A stretch of 64,000 nt of DNA from Forficula auricularia (GCA_024734495.1 JALMQS010000069.1:3534021-3598020); one strand, 5' to 3'. Positions 34,224 through 45,777 are shown, numbered from the stretch's first letter. A program made the numbers and translations. Notes: a model not told the origin generated them from the sequence alone.

Positions 34224-35060
34224 TAGATCAATTAGGATCATACTTAAGGCGACGTCAGAGGAACAAATCACCGATATGATTAGAGATGTATGTCGAGAGA
34301 GTGAAGTGGCGGGTCTGAAAATTAATACTAGAAAATCTTTAATTATAACGAACGGTCCCAGTATAAATGTAAAGATGAAGGATGACTTACCACCAATACG
34401 AACTAAAGAAAATGCAATTTATTTGGGACAGGTCATATCGTTTAAGAATAAAATGGATCTCGAAATTAAAAGAAGAAAAAGTCAATCATGGAGCAAGTTC
34501 TGGGGATTAAAGTACATTTTTAAAAATAATGATATCTCTCTACAGAATAAGATTAAAGTTTACAAAAGATGTATTATACCAGTACTTATATATGGAGCCC
34601 AGACTTGGACCACTACAGCAAAAACTCTACTTATATTGGAGAGAACACAGAGGGCCATGATAAGATCGATTTTGAAGATAAAGAGAATAGATCGCATAAC
34701 AACAGAATCCATGTATAAAAGAACAGGGATCGAGGACCTGAGAATAATAATTAAAAGGTATAAATGGAGATGGGCGGGTCATCTGGCTAGGAGTCAAGAC
34801 GATAGATGGTCCAAGATACTAACAGAATGGTGCCCAATAACTATGAAAAGAAAAAGAGGAAGACAAAATGCGAGATGGAGCGACGACATCGCGGAGATGA
34901 TGGGTAGGGATTGGTGTAGAACTGCGAGACAAAGAAGAGCATGGCAATTCCTTGGAGAGGCCTATGCCCGGAAGGGCCTAGTTTCAAATAATTAATTGTA
35001 ATTAAAGTTTTGTGTATAATTATGATAAATAAAAGGCTTATATTATTATTATTATTATTA
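34224..35060 (+). mobile_element. RTE-type retrotransposon 3' fragment with target duplication
   Basis: 5'-truncated; it ends in TTATTATTATTATTATTA. TAATTTCGCAT lies at both edges (34213-34223 and about 35058-35068), a target duplication of 11 bp or slightly more. This family differs from the RTE at 30.4 kb in sequence and in its 3' tail. Confidence 0.85.
34276..34995 (+). pseudogene. RTE-type ORF C-terminal region
   Basis: 239 codons without interruption: VAGLKINTRKSLII just after the reverse transcriptase active site region, AIYLGQVISFKNKMDLEIKR, KRCIIPVLIYGAQTWTTTAK, RAMIRSILKIKRIDRITTES, YKWRWAGHLARSQDDRWSKI and RGRQNARWSDDIAEM. The catalytic domain itself is missing by 5' truncation. 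The absence of stops suggests a fairly recent insertion. Confidence 0.9.
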
Positions 35061-35637
35061 ATTTCGCATAGTGAGTCATTTTCATAAGTTCTTATAGGGC
35101 GAATTTGAGAAATTTCGGACAAATCGTTCAAAAGGGTCTAGGACTTTATTAATTTTTTCCATTTTTAGACACCCCCCAAACAATTTTGGCCTCTCCCACG
35201 AAAAAATAATGACTTTTTTATTATAGGTATCTTTTATAGTAAATTTCATTTTTTTTTTTAATAAATTGAATGCAAGAAGGGACTCACCAGGAAGATGCAG
35301 CCCCTATGGATCTCGAGAGACCCTTGTATTACCGAAGAGAAGAGGAAATAGATCAATCGAAAGGGTGGATTTGTAGGTGTTTGTGCATTTGGGCTTTAAA
35401 GGTTTGAAGGTTAAGTGTCTTAAGTGAACTTAAGTGTCGGGTAAAGACGGAGGCCGGAAGATTGAACTTGACAACTACGAGGAGGTCCACCTGGTAGTCT
35501 GGCAAAAACTCGCCCGCTCGAATTGAACTTGCCGTTCCCCCAGATTAAGTGTAATAGAAAGTAGTTTGAAGGTGATAAGGTTGTTTTGTAAAAAATATTA
35601 AATACATAGCTTTTAAGCTAACATGATAGATTTATCC
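35061..35637 (-). mobile_element. LINE 3' end, related subfamily, copy E
   Basis: About 35265-35600 on the minus strand resembles the end of the Jockey/CR1-group LINE: LQTFKAQMHKHLQIHPFD to a stop, then a 3' UTR with GAGATCCATAGGGGCTGCAT and CTTCCTGGTGAGTCC, ending in an A-rich tail. It is a divergent subfamily. 35061-35264 is AT-rich with nothing recognised. Confidence 0.6.
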
Positions 35638-35675
35638 ATCATCATTGGGTACACAGTCCTAAGACTGGTTTGAAC

Positions 35676-36760
35676 TATGGATGTTACGGGGGTGGGTTTA
35701 CCCCAGAACCGGATTCGAAACCGGGGTTTTAAATTTGATTTATCGGAACCGGAGTCGGAGTCGAAGTAGAAGAGAGATGTATTTAACTGATTGTTAAGGG
35801 CAGGCATAATTAAATAATAGAAATATAATTTAGTAATCAATCTCTTTATGGTAGTTGTATCAACCAAATTCTTAGGATTTTTTTGAAATTTATATAGATT
35901 ATTATTTAAATAATTTCTCGATTGGTTTCAAAACGAAATTGATGAACAATATAGTTCCGGAGATATTAAATTCCAAAGATAGACTTTTTCAGACTCTTTG
36001 CACATTGCACTATACGGAATACCGGAAAGTTTACATACATATAAAATTATAATTAAGAAACTCTTCTTACGATTATTATAAAAAACTAAACCAACATTAA
36101 ACAATAACTAATAAATTTTTTAAAAAAATTTAAATCATAAATACAACACAGTTTCTGAAAAAATAATTAATAAATAATTAAAAATTTATAATGAAAAATT
36201 TACACTAAAATCAAGCTGGCAACAACCCATTTATTTAACCTAAAAAGTGGGTTAACTTTGGTACTTTTTTGACGTTTTTTTGCAACAGCTTTCAATCGCT
36301 TATTAAGAACTTTTTGTTTTATTAATCTCCCTTTATAATGTACGTTATCTGACATTTCTACGATAAAATATATACAAGCTTGGACAGTGTTGCCAGGTTT
36401 GTCGATTGGTTAGTAATGGTACATAAATAGAAAAAAGTTTTGGGCTTATGAATAATTAATCCTTATTGTCTGTGGATACTATATACTCTAGCATTAACTT
36501 TTTGCTTCTATTGTCGCGATACTACCTTAATCAGTCAAATATAAATAATAATACACATACGTAAGTAAGATTTAACAATAGAAAAATATGCTGGCGTAGG
36601 GGATTCCCCGGCCGACATGTCAAAACTTGTAGGTGCGCGCTCTAACTGGCCGCTGTTAAATCTTTCGATCTTCCTTATAACCTCCGATTCAAAATTATCG
36701 GAGCCGAAATCGGAGTCAGAGGTGTAAAATCAAAGTTCTGACCCTTCGGTAACATCCCTA
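35676..36760. mobile_element. hAT-type non-autonomous element, 1085 bp
   Basis: Ends TATGGATGTTACGG and CGGTAACATCCCTA are inverted repeats with subterminal GAACCGGAGTCGGAGTCGAA / GCCGAAATCGGAGTCAGA. The flanking target duplication GTTTGAAC / GTTTGAAG is 8 bp with one mismatch. No transposase; a second MITE (35849-36527) is nested inside. Confidence 0.85.
35849..36527 (-). mobile_element. AGGTAGTTGTT MITE, nested copy
   Basis: Reverse-oriented copy of the element at 50033-50894 (shared: GTATAGTGCAATGT.., CTCAGAAACTGTGTTGTA.., GCATTAACTTTTTGC in reverse). It sits within the 1085-bp hAT-type element, itself in an RTE: three levels of nesting. Confidence 0.8.
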
Positions 36761-36840
36761 GTTTGAAGCAATCACCCGCCTTCACTCGATCTTTTCTTAT
36801 TCCAACTCTTTGACCACTCTAAACGACCTACTAAAATGCA

Positions 36841-37542
36841 CGAAATTTTGGCCCATATTTTTGGAGTCATTTTCAAGTATTGTTGAAGAAGTGGGCTGAA
36901 AAATAAAGATTATGGTTCACTGGAGTTGGTTCAGTTCAGTTTAAAGAGTACAAAGAAGAAGAGAAATTATTTATTATTTATATGTATCATAAGAAGTACT
37001 ACCATAAAAGTTAGCAATCATATTTGTATCTTAGTTCTTCACAAGAGATCTAATATATAAGTATTTCGCTTTTCGAGTTCCGAATTGTATTTGACCACTT
37101 TTCCTTTCAAAAATTCTCCTTTTCTTAAAGACTAATATTACTTAAGTCTATATAGAATTTTCCCCATTTTACCTACTTCTCTTATCTAAAGGAATAAATA
37201 TTAAATATTGTAATTCTAAAATAACTAATGCATCATCTACCTTTTTCGTATTAAAAATGATATCAAATATCATATGTACCGGTATAAGCTTTTTTGTAAA
37301 TAGCTATATTTTTTTAAATTTCAACGTTTTCATTATCCATTAAAAGCGATAAAAATGAGAGTAAATATTAGATTAGATGCAAAAATTCGAAGATTAAATT
37401 TGATACTATTTTCGTTTTAATAATAAACCTTGAAAACTTTTTTTTCAAATATCATTTTTTTTTCATTTACAAATAACAAATTAAAATGTGTGTCTTCTAC
37501 TTGAAAAAAATAAGTTTATATTATTCTATTAGAATTCTTGCT
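36841..37542. other. AT-rich non-coding DNA
   Basis: No repeat partner or coding frame noticed. Confidence 0.45.
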
Positions 37543-38423
37543 GGCTAATAAATATTCACAACCTGGAAATAATTTTAATCGACGTTAGGCATCACAAATA
37601 AGAGTTATATGAGTTTGCGACTGTTTCTGGCTTTTGGTAAATTTTTGAGGGCTAAAAACCACGAAATTTTGGATTTTTTCAGATTTTCGCTTATAACTCG
37701 AAAACGATTCGTCCTACAGAAAATTTCACTCTTACTAAAATGAATGAGTATAAAATTTGAATGTTTTTTAGGCATTTAGACTTTTGAGGTTCGGATCATG
37801 TCCTGTCTTGGAAAATGCTGGGTATCTTCAAATCTAAAAGTTTTAACAAAAAAGTAGTTCAAGTAAAACTTCAAACCAACAAAAATTTCCTAGAAAATGA
37901 GACAATAATCAAGTTTCTATGATGAGTGGTTTTCATTTTATGAAGGATAATTTTCATAAACTTTGACCTCATTGCCGACACCGGTTACCTTTATCCAATT
38001 AAGATGAAACTTTGCCAATCTCATTTTTTAGTCAATAGGCAATTATTATGGGGTCAGAACTGCCAAAATTTGGAGAGTGGTTCTTGTGACCACCTAATGA
38101 GCATAATTCACTTTTCCCCCAAGTTGGTAAAAATTGCCTATCTTTGACGAGCGATTGTGGTAAACGGCTGTACCGATTTTAACTTTTAAGTAAATTATTC
38201 GACTCGAAATTTTATGGTTTTTCATTTTAATAAGAGTAAAATTTTCTGTAGAACGCATCATTTCGAATTATAAGTGAAAATCTGAAAAAGTTCAAAATTT
38301 TCATGGTTTTAAGGCCCTCAAAAATTTAGCACAAGCCAGAAATCGTCGCAAACTCATATAACTCTTATGTGGGATGCCTAACGTCGATTAAAATTATTTC
38401 CAGCTTGTGCATATTTATTGGCC
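37543..38423. mobile_element. Palindromic MITE, about 880 bp
   Basis: Inverted arms of about 170 bp: GGCTAATAAATATTCACAAC, AAATAATTTTAATCGACGTT, GAGTTATATGAGTTTGCGAC on the left and their counterparts GTCGCAAACTCATATAACTC, AACGTCGATTAAAATTATTT on the right. The interior shares ATCCAATTAAGATGAAACTT with the 5934 element. No coding capacity. Confidence 0.8.
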
Positions 38424-39221
38424 TGGGCGGCCTTTTTTCTTTCTAATTTGCCTCTGTTATATAATATAGATAAATACTCTAATATTAGCCGCTTTATTAA
38501 TATATTAATAAATTTTACTGTGAATTAAATTAGATCACAAAGAAACTAGCTCAGAATCATAATTGATATCACAATTCTAAATATGAAAAATTAAAATATA
38601 GATAAATAAATTTTTAATTTGAACCAATATTTTTGAAGACTTTGAGTCAAAAATACAAAAATTTTTATGGATGTTTAAAATTAATTCTCTTTGTCTGTAC
38701 ATTGCTCCAAATCGCTCCAAATTTTGGTTGTACAAGTTTCAAGAAAGGTTATGAAAGAAAACCGCCCTCAACAAAATTCATGCCTGTCTGTCTGTTTTCT
38801 GTTTGTCCGAGGAATTGGCATAAAAACGGCGGTTATGAAATTTCGTATTTGGACCAAATGCCTGTTAACGTGAAATAATTGTTATAGAACATTTTGATAT
38901 TTTGACCTAAAAGATGGTTTGAAGGAACCTACATTATCTCTCTGTCTGTCACTCCGTCCTTTCCTTCTACCACAGGCCTATTGGTCCTAATCTATTAAAT
39001 TTAGTCTTGCAATTCGGATGATAGCAAGAATTCGATAATTTTGTAGAAAGTACAATAGACAAAGTCGAAAAAAATCTTGAAACAACATCTAAAATATAAA
39101 AGTGATAATGAAAAAAAAATCACTGGTGTGAGGTATATTTTTTTATGAATTTTTTATTAATAAACTAACTGTTCACTGTCGCTTCGCTCCGGGCAACACC
39201 TATGCCCTGCGGACGCTGTTC
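38424..39221. other. Intergenic DNA with a Helitron fragment
   Basis: 38690-38915 is a plus-strand piece of the larger Helitron type (GTCTGTACATTGCTCCAAAT, TTTTGGTTGTACAAG, CCCTCAACAAAATTC). GC-rich CGCTTCGCTCCGGGCAACAC lies at 39180. No gene. Confidence 0.6.
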
Positions 39222-40452
39222 TACAGGGTGATTCACGGTCGATGGCACGTTAGACGTTTATAGAAAACGGAAAGCAGTATTTTTCTGAAAATTGAGCACC
39301 TTACATTTTCTTACCTGTTCTATCGATCTAAAATATTTTCAGCATTGCGACGTTTCGGCTTCCATCGAAAATGTGTAGCAACTTTATTTTTTTAAATGGA
39401 ACACCCCGTATATTAACACGTTTTTAGAACCGCCCTTTTATTAAAATACTTTTTTGTTGATATTGTCCTATACCTATCTCTATCGGTTTTTGATATAGAA
39501 AATAATTTGTGTTAAATATGGTCCAAAACATGGCCCTAATTAAACTTAAATAAATTAGTGCTCTCAATTCATGGAAAGTTTATATTTTGGTGGTAATTTG
39601 AAAACCCGAAGTATTTTAATTTACGACAAAAATCGACTACATATTATACAGGGCGTTCTAAGATTCCTATTATTTCCGTTATTCATAAAAGGGGGACCCC
39701 CGTATATTACTAAATAAATTAAAAGACGAAGAAAAATGCTTTAAGACGATATATCATGATCCCTATACACAAAGCATCAAGTTTTCCTAATAAAGCCGCT
39801 TTTTCATGAAAAATAACATTTTAATGAATTTCATTTCAACCATGGAAATATCAAGCTTATGACAGTTTGTTGACTATTTATAAGTAACTTATAAAGAGTT
39901 TGTTGACTGTGTTCAAAAAATCTCCCAAAATGATCGCAAATATTGATTATTCAAACGAAGTTTTTATAGTACAAAATAAATCATTTCAAACGAAGTTGTT
40001 ATGGTACAAAATAAATAATTTCATAAAAACTTCGTTTGAATAATCAATATTTGCGGCAATTTGGGAGATTTTTTTTTGAACACCGTCAAAAACTATAAGT
40101 TTCTTATAAATAGCCAAACAAACTGTCATAAGCCTGATATTTAAATGCTTAGTTAAAATTAAATTCATTAAAAAGTAATTTTTTACGAAAAAGCTCTCTT
40201 ATTAAGAATACTTGATGTTTTAGGTATAGGGAGATGATATATCGAGTTAAAGCATTTTTCTTCCTCTTTTCAATTTATTGAGTAATATACGGGGGGGAGG
40301 GGGTCTTATTTGAAAAAAACGAACTTTTGACCCCTTTTATGAATAACCGAAATAATAGTAATCTTAGCACGCCCTGTATAATATGGAGTCGATTTTTCGG
40401 CGTAAATTAAATACTTCGGGTCTTTCTAAATTACCACCAAAATATCAACTTT

Positions 40453-41606
40453 ATGATAATGATGAGAGAAGGAGTTACACCAAAAAGGTGCAACCCCTAA
40501 AGGCCTGGGTTGGCCCCTCCATCGTGAAAAGAAGAAGAAAGAATTTTATGGGTTGGGCGGAGGTCGAAGGTATCTGTGGATACGGGTCTTAAATAGCTGA
40601 AGGTTATAAGTCGCGGGAAAGATGGTGGCAGGGAGCGAGTTCCAGTCTCTGGAGGTCATAGATAAAAGAGTTGCCGAAAGCGCTTGTTCGACTTTTATCC
40701 AATTTGACAGCGAAGGGGTGCTGAGCGTTAGAAAACCGCGTGTTTCTCGTAAAGAGGGCATTAGGGGGATAAGAGATTTCAGCTCGACTGAACAGACACC
40801 GTGATAGTATCTGTAGTACAGGGAAAGGGCAGAAACTGTTCTTCGGTGAGCCAGGGAGTCGAGTGAGTTGGTTAGAGCCGGGTCTCCTATTAGTTTAATT
40901 GCTCGCTTCTGAATTGCATCCAGTGTAGCAAGAGAATGCTTGGATGCACCCCTCCACAGATGAGAGCCATATTCGAGACAGGGACGAATTTGAGCCTTAT
41001 ACAGTATAAGAAGTTGACTGGGAGTATAACAGTGTCTAGACTTAAATAGGAGACCAAGTTTCCGCGCTGCAGGTTTAGCAGTGGTTGAGATATGGTCATT
41101 CCATGAAAGGTCAGACCCTAGAGTTACGCCTAGCATTGAAATTTTATCCCTGAATTCTAGTGAGTTTGAGTCGAATGATATGTTTGGGAGGTTTCTGTCG
41201 ACGCGCCTAGTAATAAGGCAACACTGAGTTTTCCCTGCATTGAAGTTAACTAAGTTTTGGGATCCCCAGTTTTTAAGTTTGCATAAGTCTAAATTAATTG
41301 AAGAGGCAATGTCTGCACGGTTTTTATGCGATGCAGGGGCGTTATGTAGGGTGCTGTCATCTGCGTAACAATGTACCGGATTGGAGGGCAAGTTTAGAAG
41401 GTCGTTGATATAGATAAGAAAAAGCGTAGGGGAGATAACCGATCCCTGAGGAACTCCAGCGTTGGTGTGGAAGGGGGAAGATGATATTCCATCGATGACA
41501 ACCTTAATACTACGTTCTGAAAGAAAACTTTCGAGCAACTTACAGAGTTTCGGTGCAAGGCCGACGGAGGTCAATTTGGCAAGAAGATTTTTGTGCCAGA
41601 CCAGGT
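40453..41606 (-). mobile_element. Jockey/CR1-group LINE, 5'-truncated copy B
   Basis: A 5'-truncated copy that begins inside the reverse transcriptase region and ends after the 3' UTR sequence GGGGTTGCACCTTTTTGGTG without a long A-tail. It is inserted in the right arm of the foldback element. Closely related to copy A but clearly a distinct lineage. Confidence 0.9.
40546..41574 (-). pseudogene. LINE reverse transcriptase C-terminal half
   Basis: 342 codons without a stop: LCKLLESFLSERSIKVVIDG, NAGVPQGSVISPTLFLIYIN, CYADDSTLHNA (catalytic), MLGVTLGSDLSWNDHI, EYGSHLWRGASKHSLATLDA, IKLIGDPALTNSLDSLAHRR, RDWNSLPATIFPATYNL and IHRYLRPPPNP. The N-terminal endonuclease and first reverse transcriptase motifs are absent by truncation. 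The frame here is intact where copy A has frameshifts. Confidence 0.92.
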
Positions 41607-41682
41607 GCTAAATTTTCAGAAAAATACTGATTTCCGTTTTCCATAAACGTCTAACGTGCCATCGACCGTGAATCACCCTGTA

Positions 41683-42739
41683 TATTGGTCAAAGTATATA
41701 ATCATTTTATGCATACAAATGAATGTGTGTTAGTGGGATTTAAAATTAAAAAAAAAAACAATTTTTTATTTAAAGGAAATTGAGAACAATGTATTTATAA
41801 GTTTTTTCCAAGGGCCTAGATTTTCATTTTTTGAGCCCCCCCCTATTCTATATAGGTTGATGATACCGTGCCAAAAAACCTTCCTGCAATTGTCAACAAC
41901 TGTACAAAATTTAAACTCAATCGAATAAACGATGCACGAACGCATAAAAAACGAACAGATAGACACACATTCATGCACACAGACAGACAGACAATAATTT
42001 TTATATATAAGATATTACAAAATATTAGTACATGAATATACATTGATATATACAAATTTGAATAAAAAATTGTTTATAACTATAACCCTTTTTTGATTTC
42101 TTGTTCGAGTTTCTTCTTGGTGGTCGTGAGGTATGATTGGATAGATATTTTGAATTTGGTCGATTTTTCATTTAAAATTTTAAATTATAATGAAGTAAAT
42201 TTTTTTCGTACCATAATATTATTACAGGATTTTCACTTGACTTAATCTAAATCTCTTCTTTACCATAAATTAGGAGAATGTAAAGAGTGGAAAGGAGGTA
42301 ATAATACAATATTTTCTTTGATCATCAACTTATCTTGAGAATCATAAGCAATTAATCCATGAGCCCTTAGCAGGCAGGCGTCTTCAGCTTATCAAATGAT
42401 GAGTTATCAGTTGGCGCTGACCTGGGAGGGGCTGTCTCCCACCCAATGGCTGAATCACTGCGCTGCGGACCTTCACTAATGTAAACATTGCGGCCAGCTA
42501 ATCAATAGCAAGGGATTGAGAACTGGAGCCAGTGCTATCGAATACCAACATGTTGCATACACTGCCTCTCAATTAACATAAGTCTGAAGTGGGAACTCCG
42601 GAGATTTGGATTAGCCGAAACTGATCACCTACCAACTGTTTAGGATATACACATGTCTCTTACTGTAAGACAATTTTATTATTTATGTATTTAATAGATA
42701 TAATATCTCCCTTAAATTTTATTTTATTATTTTTTTTAA
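41683..42739. other. Intergenic DNA with a GC-richer island
   Basis: 41690-42350 is AT-rich with Helitron-like CAGACAGACAGACAATAATT at 41980. 42360-42640 is distinctly GC-richer and unique (CCTTAGCAGGCAGGCGTCTT, GCTGACCTGGGAGGGGCTGT, GAACTGGAGCCAGTGCTATC). I find no long frame or repeat partner for it. Confidence 0.4.
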
Positions 42740-43660
42740 CCGACTTCAAAAAAGGAGGAGGTTCTTAATTCGACTTTTTGTGTCTATGTTACCTGATATC
42801 TTCGCCAATTGTGAACCGATTTTGATGATTTTTTTTGCATTGGGTTCAGTCTAGTTTCCAATTGGTCCCGTTTTTTCCCTTTTTTACTATGTTTGTTTAG
42901 GCATAACTTCTTTGTTTATGAACCGATTTCGATTATTCTTTTTATATTGGAAAGACGATAATTTGGTCAAATTCTGATGATATGATCAATAACGAATTAA
43001 CGTAAATATCTAATTCTTATGAGCAAATAATCGAAATTATAATAAATAAAATCTTTTATAAAAAAATCAATCTTAAAACGTTCATTTAAAACCCGCAAAC
43101 GTTTCTAGAGAATTTCTATATTTATGAATTTAATTTTATTATCATTTTCTGATTCATTCGCCCGACCCTTTCTCTTACTAGATGTATGGAACGTATTCTC
43201 AGAAGTCGCTATTCTTAACATCACTAGAAAGAGAAAAATAAATATAATTTTTATAAAAAAAATAAAACCGACTTCAAAAAAATTAAATGCAACAAATAAA
43301 ATAATAAAACTCAAAAATAAAATAAAATACACTAAAAGGTATAAAATAATAATCTAATTTAGTTACAACTAAACGACGAAATATTTACATGAAATCACTT
43401 TTTGAAGTCGGTGCTAAACAAACTATATAAGTGAGCGTACCCGCCAATCGTACTAAGTAAAATCCGTCGAGTTTGATTCATAAAATGTATATGTTTGGCA
43501 CCGACTTCAAAAAGTGATTTCATGTAAATATTTCGTCGTTTAATTGTAACTAAATTAGATTATTATTTTATACCTTTTAGTGTATTTTATTTTATTTTTG
43601 AGTTTTATTATTTTATTTGTTGCATTTAATTTTTTTGAAGTCGATTTTATTTTTTTTTTA
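42740..43660 (+). mobile_element. ACCGACTTC foldback repeat, copy 3 (most complete)
   Basis: Begins AACCGACTTCAAAAAAGGAG, continues for about 500 bp, then a long foldback (43263-43660) whose arms read CGACTTCAAAAAAATTAAAT ... ATTTAATTTTTTTGAAGTCG and meet around GGTGCTAAACAAACTATATA. It ends GAAGTCGATTTTATT. Five copies lie in the window; none encodes a long protein. Confidence 0.88.
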
Positions 43661-43937
43661 CTAAATTTTTAAATTAAATTTATTCACCATTTAATTTTTT
43701 ATTTTTATAATTTTTGCAAAATGGAAAGTGCCCTTGATTAGAAATATTTTTCCTTTTACTAGAGAGGCAGATGAAACATTGAATTCACTAGAATTTTTTC
43801 TCTGTCTTTAGACGACTCAACCCAAAATTTGTGAAGAGCGTCTCGAGTCTTACTTAAGATGTTATCACTTTTTATTCTAATTTTCATTTATAAGAAAAGG
43901 TTACTATTATTATTATTTTTTGTTATTCAGCTCTATA

Positions 43938-43970
<33 letters not shown>
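43661..43970. repeat. AT-rich spacer and TCTA microsatellite
   Basis: Non-coding; a TCTA array (about 43939-43974) abuts the Helitron start, where slippage may have extended its TCTATATA end. Confidence 0.7.
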
Positions 43971-43975
<5 letters not shown>

Positions 43976-44279
43976 ATATATAAAATAGAAAAGTATGTGG
44001 ATATATATGTATGTGGAAACGATCTGATTGGCCAGTGCATAGCCAATGCCAAAGCGTTAAATTATTAGAACGATTCTGATTAGTCAGATAGTGATCGTGC
44101 TTAGGCAATGTGTTAAATAAATCTTTCCTTATTCTTCCTTATTTTTGAATCAATTTCATTCAGCACATTCTTTCGATACTTACAGTAAGATTTTAAATTT
44201 AAATTATTAAATTGGTATGAACGAGACGCTCCCCGCCAGGGGCTAGTGACGCCGGGCCGAAGGCCCGGTCGTCAGCTAG
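43971..44279 (+). mobile_element. Short Helitron (non-autonomous), copy 2
   Basis: Starts TCTATATATATAAAATAGAA and ends with the hairpin CCGGGCCGAAGGCCCGG, TCGTCAG and CTAG. Almost identical to the reverse copy at 21245-21559, indicating recent movement. Confidence 0.87.
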
Positions 44280-44600
44280 TAGTATATATTATATATTATT
44301 ATATTATATATATATTATTATATATATATATATTATATATTATTAAATACACATATTGTCGCAGTTATAGCAAAATGATGTATGTAAAAATCTACACTGT
44401 TCAGTAGCTAAGAAAAACTTCTGTTTTCATTTTGTATTAACCCTAAATACCTACTTTGTTTTGTTTTTAATCTATAACTTGAGCTCTATCACCTGATAAC
44501 ATACAATTATTTGTACACATGTAGGTAGCTAACAAATACAAGTGTTTTTCTTCAATAAAGTTTTTTGGGAAATTTTGACTTATACGACATTTTGATATAA
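44280..44600. other. TA-rich spacer
   Basis: A TATTATATA array to about 44345, then AT-rich non-coding sequence. Confidence 0.5.
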
Positions 44601-44941
44601 CAGTGACGACATATCAATTTTTCATATGAAAAGTAACAATAATACTAAGTGTATTAAACGATCAATAGCGACGTTTCGCTGTTTTATTACACCTTTTTTT
44701 AGGCTCTTGATCAATTTTTTTTTCTAAACTCTAAATGTCGGTCCATTTAGCTTTGCCATTCAGTTATACACATAAAGATTTGAAAACACTTTACTCACAC
44801 AACACTAATATTTATTTAAAGTAGCGATAGTAACTTAATAAATCAATCAAGAGCCTAAAGAAGCTGTAATAAAACAGGGAAACGTCGCTATTGATCGTTT
44901 AATATAACACTTAGTATTATTGTTCCTTTTCCTCTAAAAAA
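44601..44941 (+). mobile_element. Penelope-derived element with hammerhead-like motif, about 341 bp
   Basis: Inverted arms (AGTAACAATAATACTAAGTG, AAACGATCAATAGCGACG and counterparts) flank the core. On the plus strand at 44846-44896 it reads CTAAAGA, A, stem CTGT/ACAG, GAAACGTC, and stem I forms from ATCAAGAGC with GCTATTGAT (eight pairs, one mismatch). CTAAAGA replaces the catalytic CTGANGA, so cleavage is unlikely. TTGATATAA on both sides (44592-44600, 44942-44950) may be a 9-bp target duplication. Confidence 0.6.
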
Positions 44942-44950
44942 TTGATATAA

Positions 44951-45777
44951 TTATTATTTTTCTAATTTTTTTTTTTTGTTAGAATTTTCTAAGTAGATAT
45001 AGGACAAAGGGTTAAAAAAATTTATGTGAGTCTGATATTATTTGTATCTATTCTTTTTAAATTCTAAAAAATATCGATATATTAGCAATATTTTCTTTTA
45101 GAGGTAGAACTTATTGGAGATTTGATGAAAAATCTCGACAAAAAAATAGGTAAATATAAAATCTTAGTTATGTAGGTTTCAGCAAACTTGAACATTAGGA
45201 CGGATTTTATAGAGGATGAGAAAGCAAACAAGCTTTTTAAATCTATTATCTCTTTAACTTCCAGAGTAATCTGTAACTAAATTTTTTAAGAATATTATTA
45301 TGCAGTTTAGTTATTTAATAGAATTCAGAGCTTTAATCAATAGTACGGACACTGCCCGATCTGACCCCCCTCTGAATACCGACCTGGGTTTCAGGTGAAA
45401 CAAAACATAATTAATTGTGATGTTTCGTATCTTTTATTTGAGACTTTTTCAAGCTCTTAATTGATTGGTAAGTGAATAATAGAAACAAACTATTTCAATG
45501 CTTAGAAAAGTCTTAGATAAGAGACGAAGGGCCCAATTAATTTTTATTTTATTTTATTTTAATTTAGCTAGAAATATGTTACCTATATAAAATTTAAAAA
45601 CAGACTAAATATCATATTATATATTTAATTTAATAGTATATACCGTGGGATTATGGATAAGGAGATTAGTCCCTATTTCAGGTTTATTTGTGGATGTTAT
45701 ATACAATGCTTAAACGAATTCAAAAATATTTTTTTTTTTTTAAACTGCGCGTAAATGTTAGTAAGTTGCTTTCTAAC
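44951..45777. other. AT-rich non-coding DNA
   Basis: No repeat partner or gene recognised. Confidence 0.4.

Larger units (their letters stand above)
35638..36840 (-). mobile_element. RTE 3' fragment split by a hAT-type insertion
   Basis: The RTE 3' end CATCATCATTGGGTACACAG, TCCTAAGACTGGTTTGAA (35638-35674) resumes at 36761 with GTTTGAAGCAATCACCCGCC and continues to about 36840, matching the RTE at 30379-30480. The break is explained by the insertion described next. Confidence 0.85.
39222..41682. mobile_element. Foldback element disrupted by a LINE
   Basis: Outer inverted repeats TACAGGGTGATTCACGGTCG / CGACCGTGAATCACCCTGTA (39222-39302 and 41607-41682). The inner part 39566-40452 is a second, almost continuous palindrome centred near 39995 (TTCAAACGAAG / CTTCGTTTGAA; CTCCCAAA...TTTGGGAG). 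The right arm is interrupted by LINE copy B and lacks the counterpart of 39306-39565, so about 260 bp were lost at insertion. Confidence 0.82.

Noticed and set aside
43939..43974. CRISPR-like array of regular TCTA repeats
   Set aside because: Simple 4-bp microsatellite with no spacers in a eukaryotic genome.
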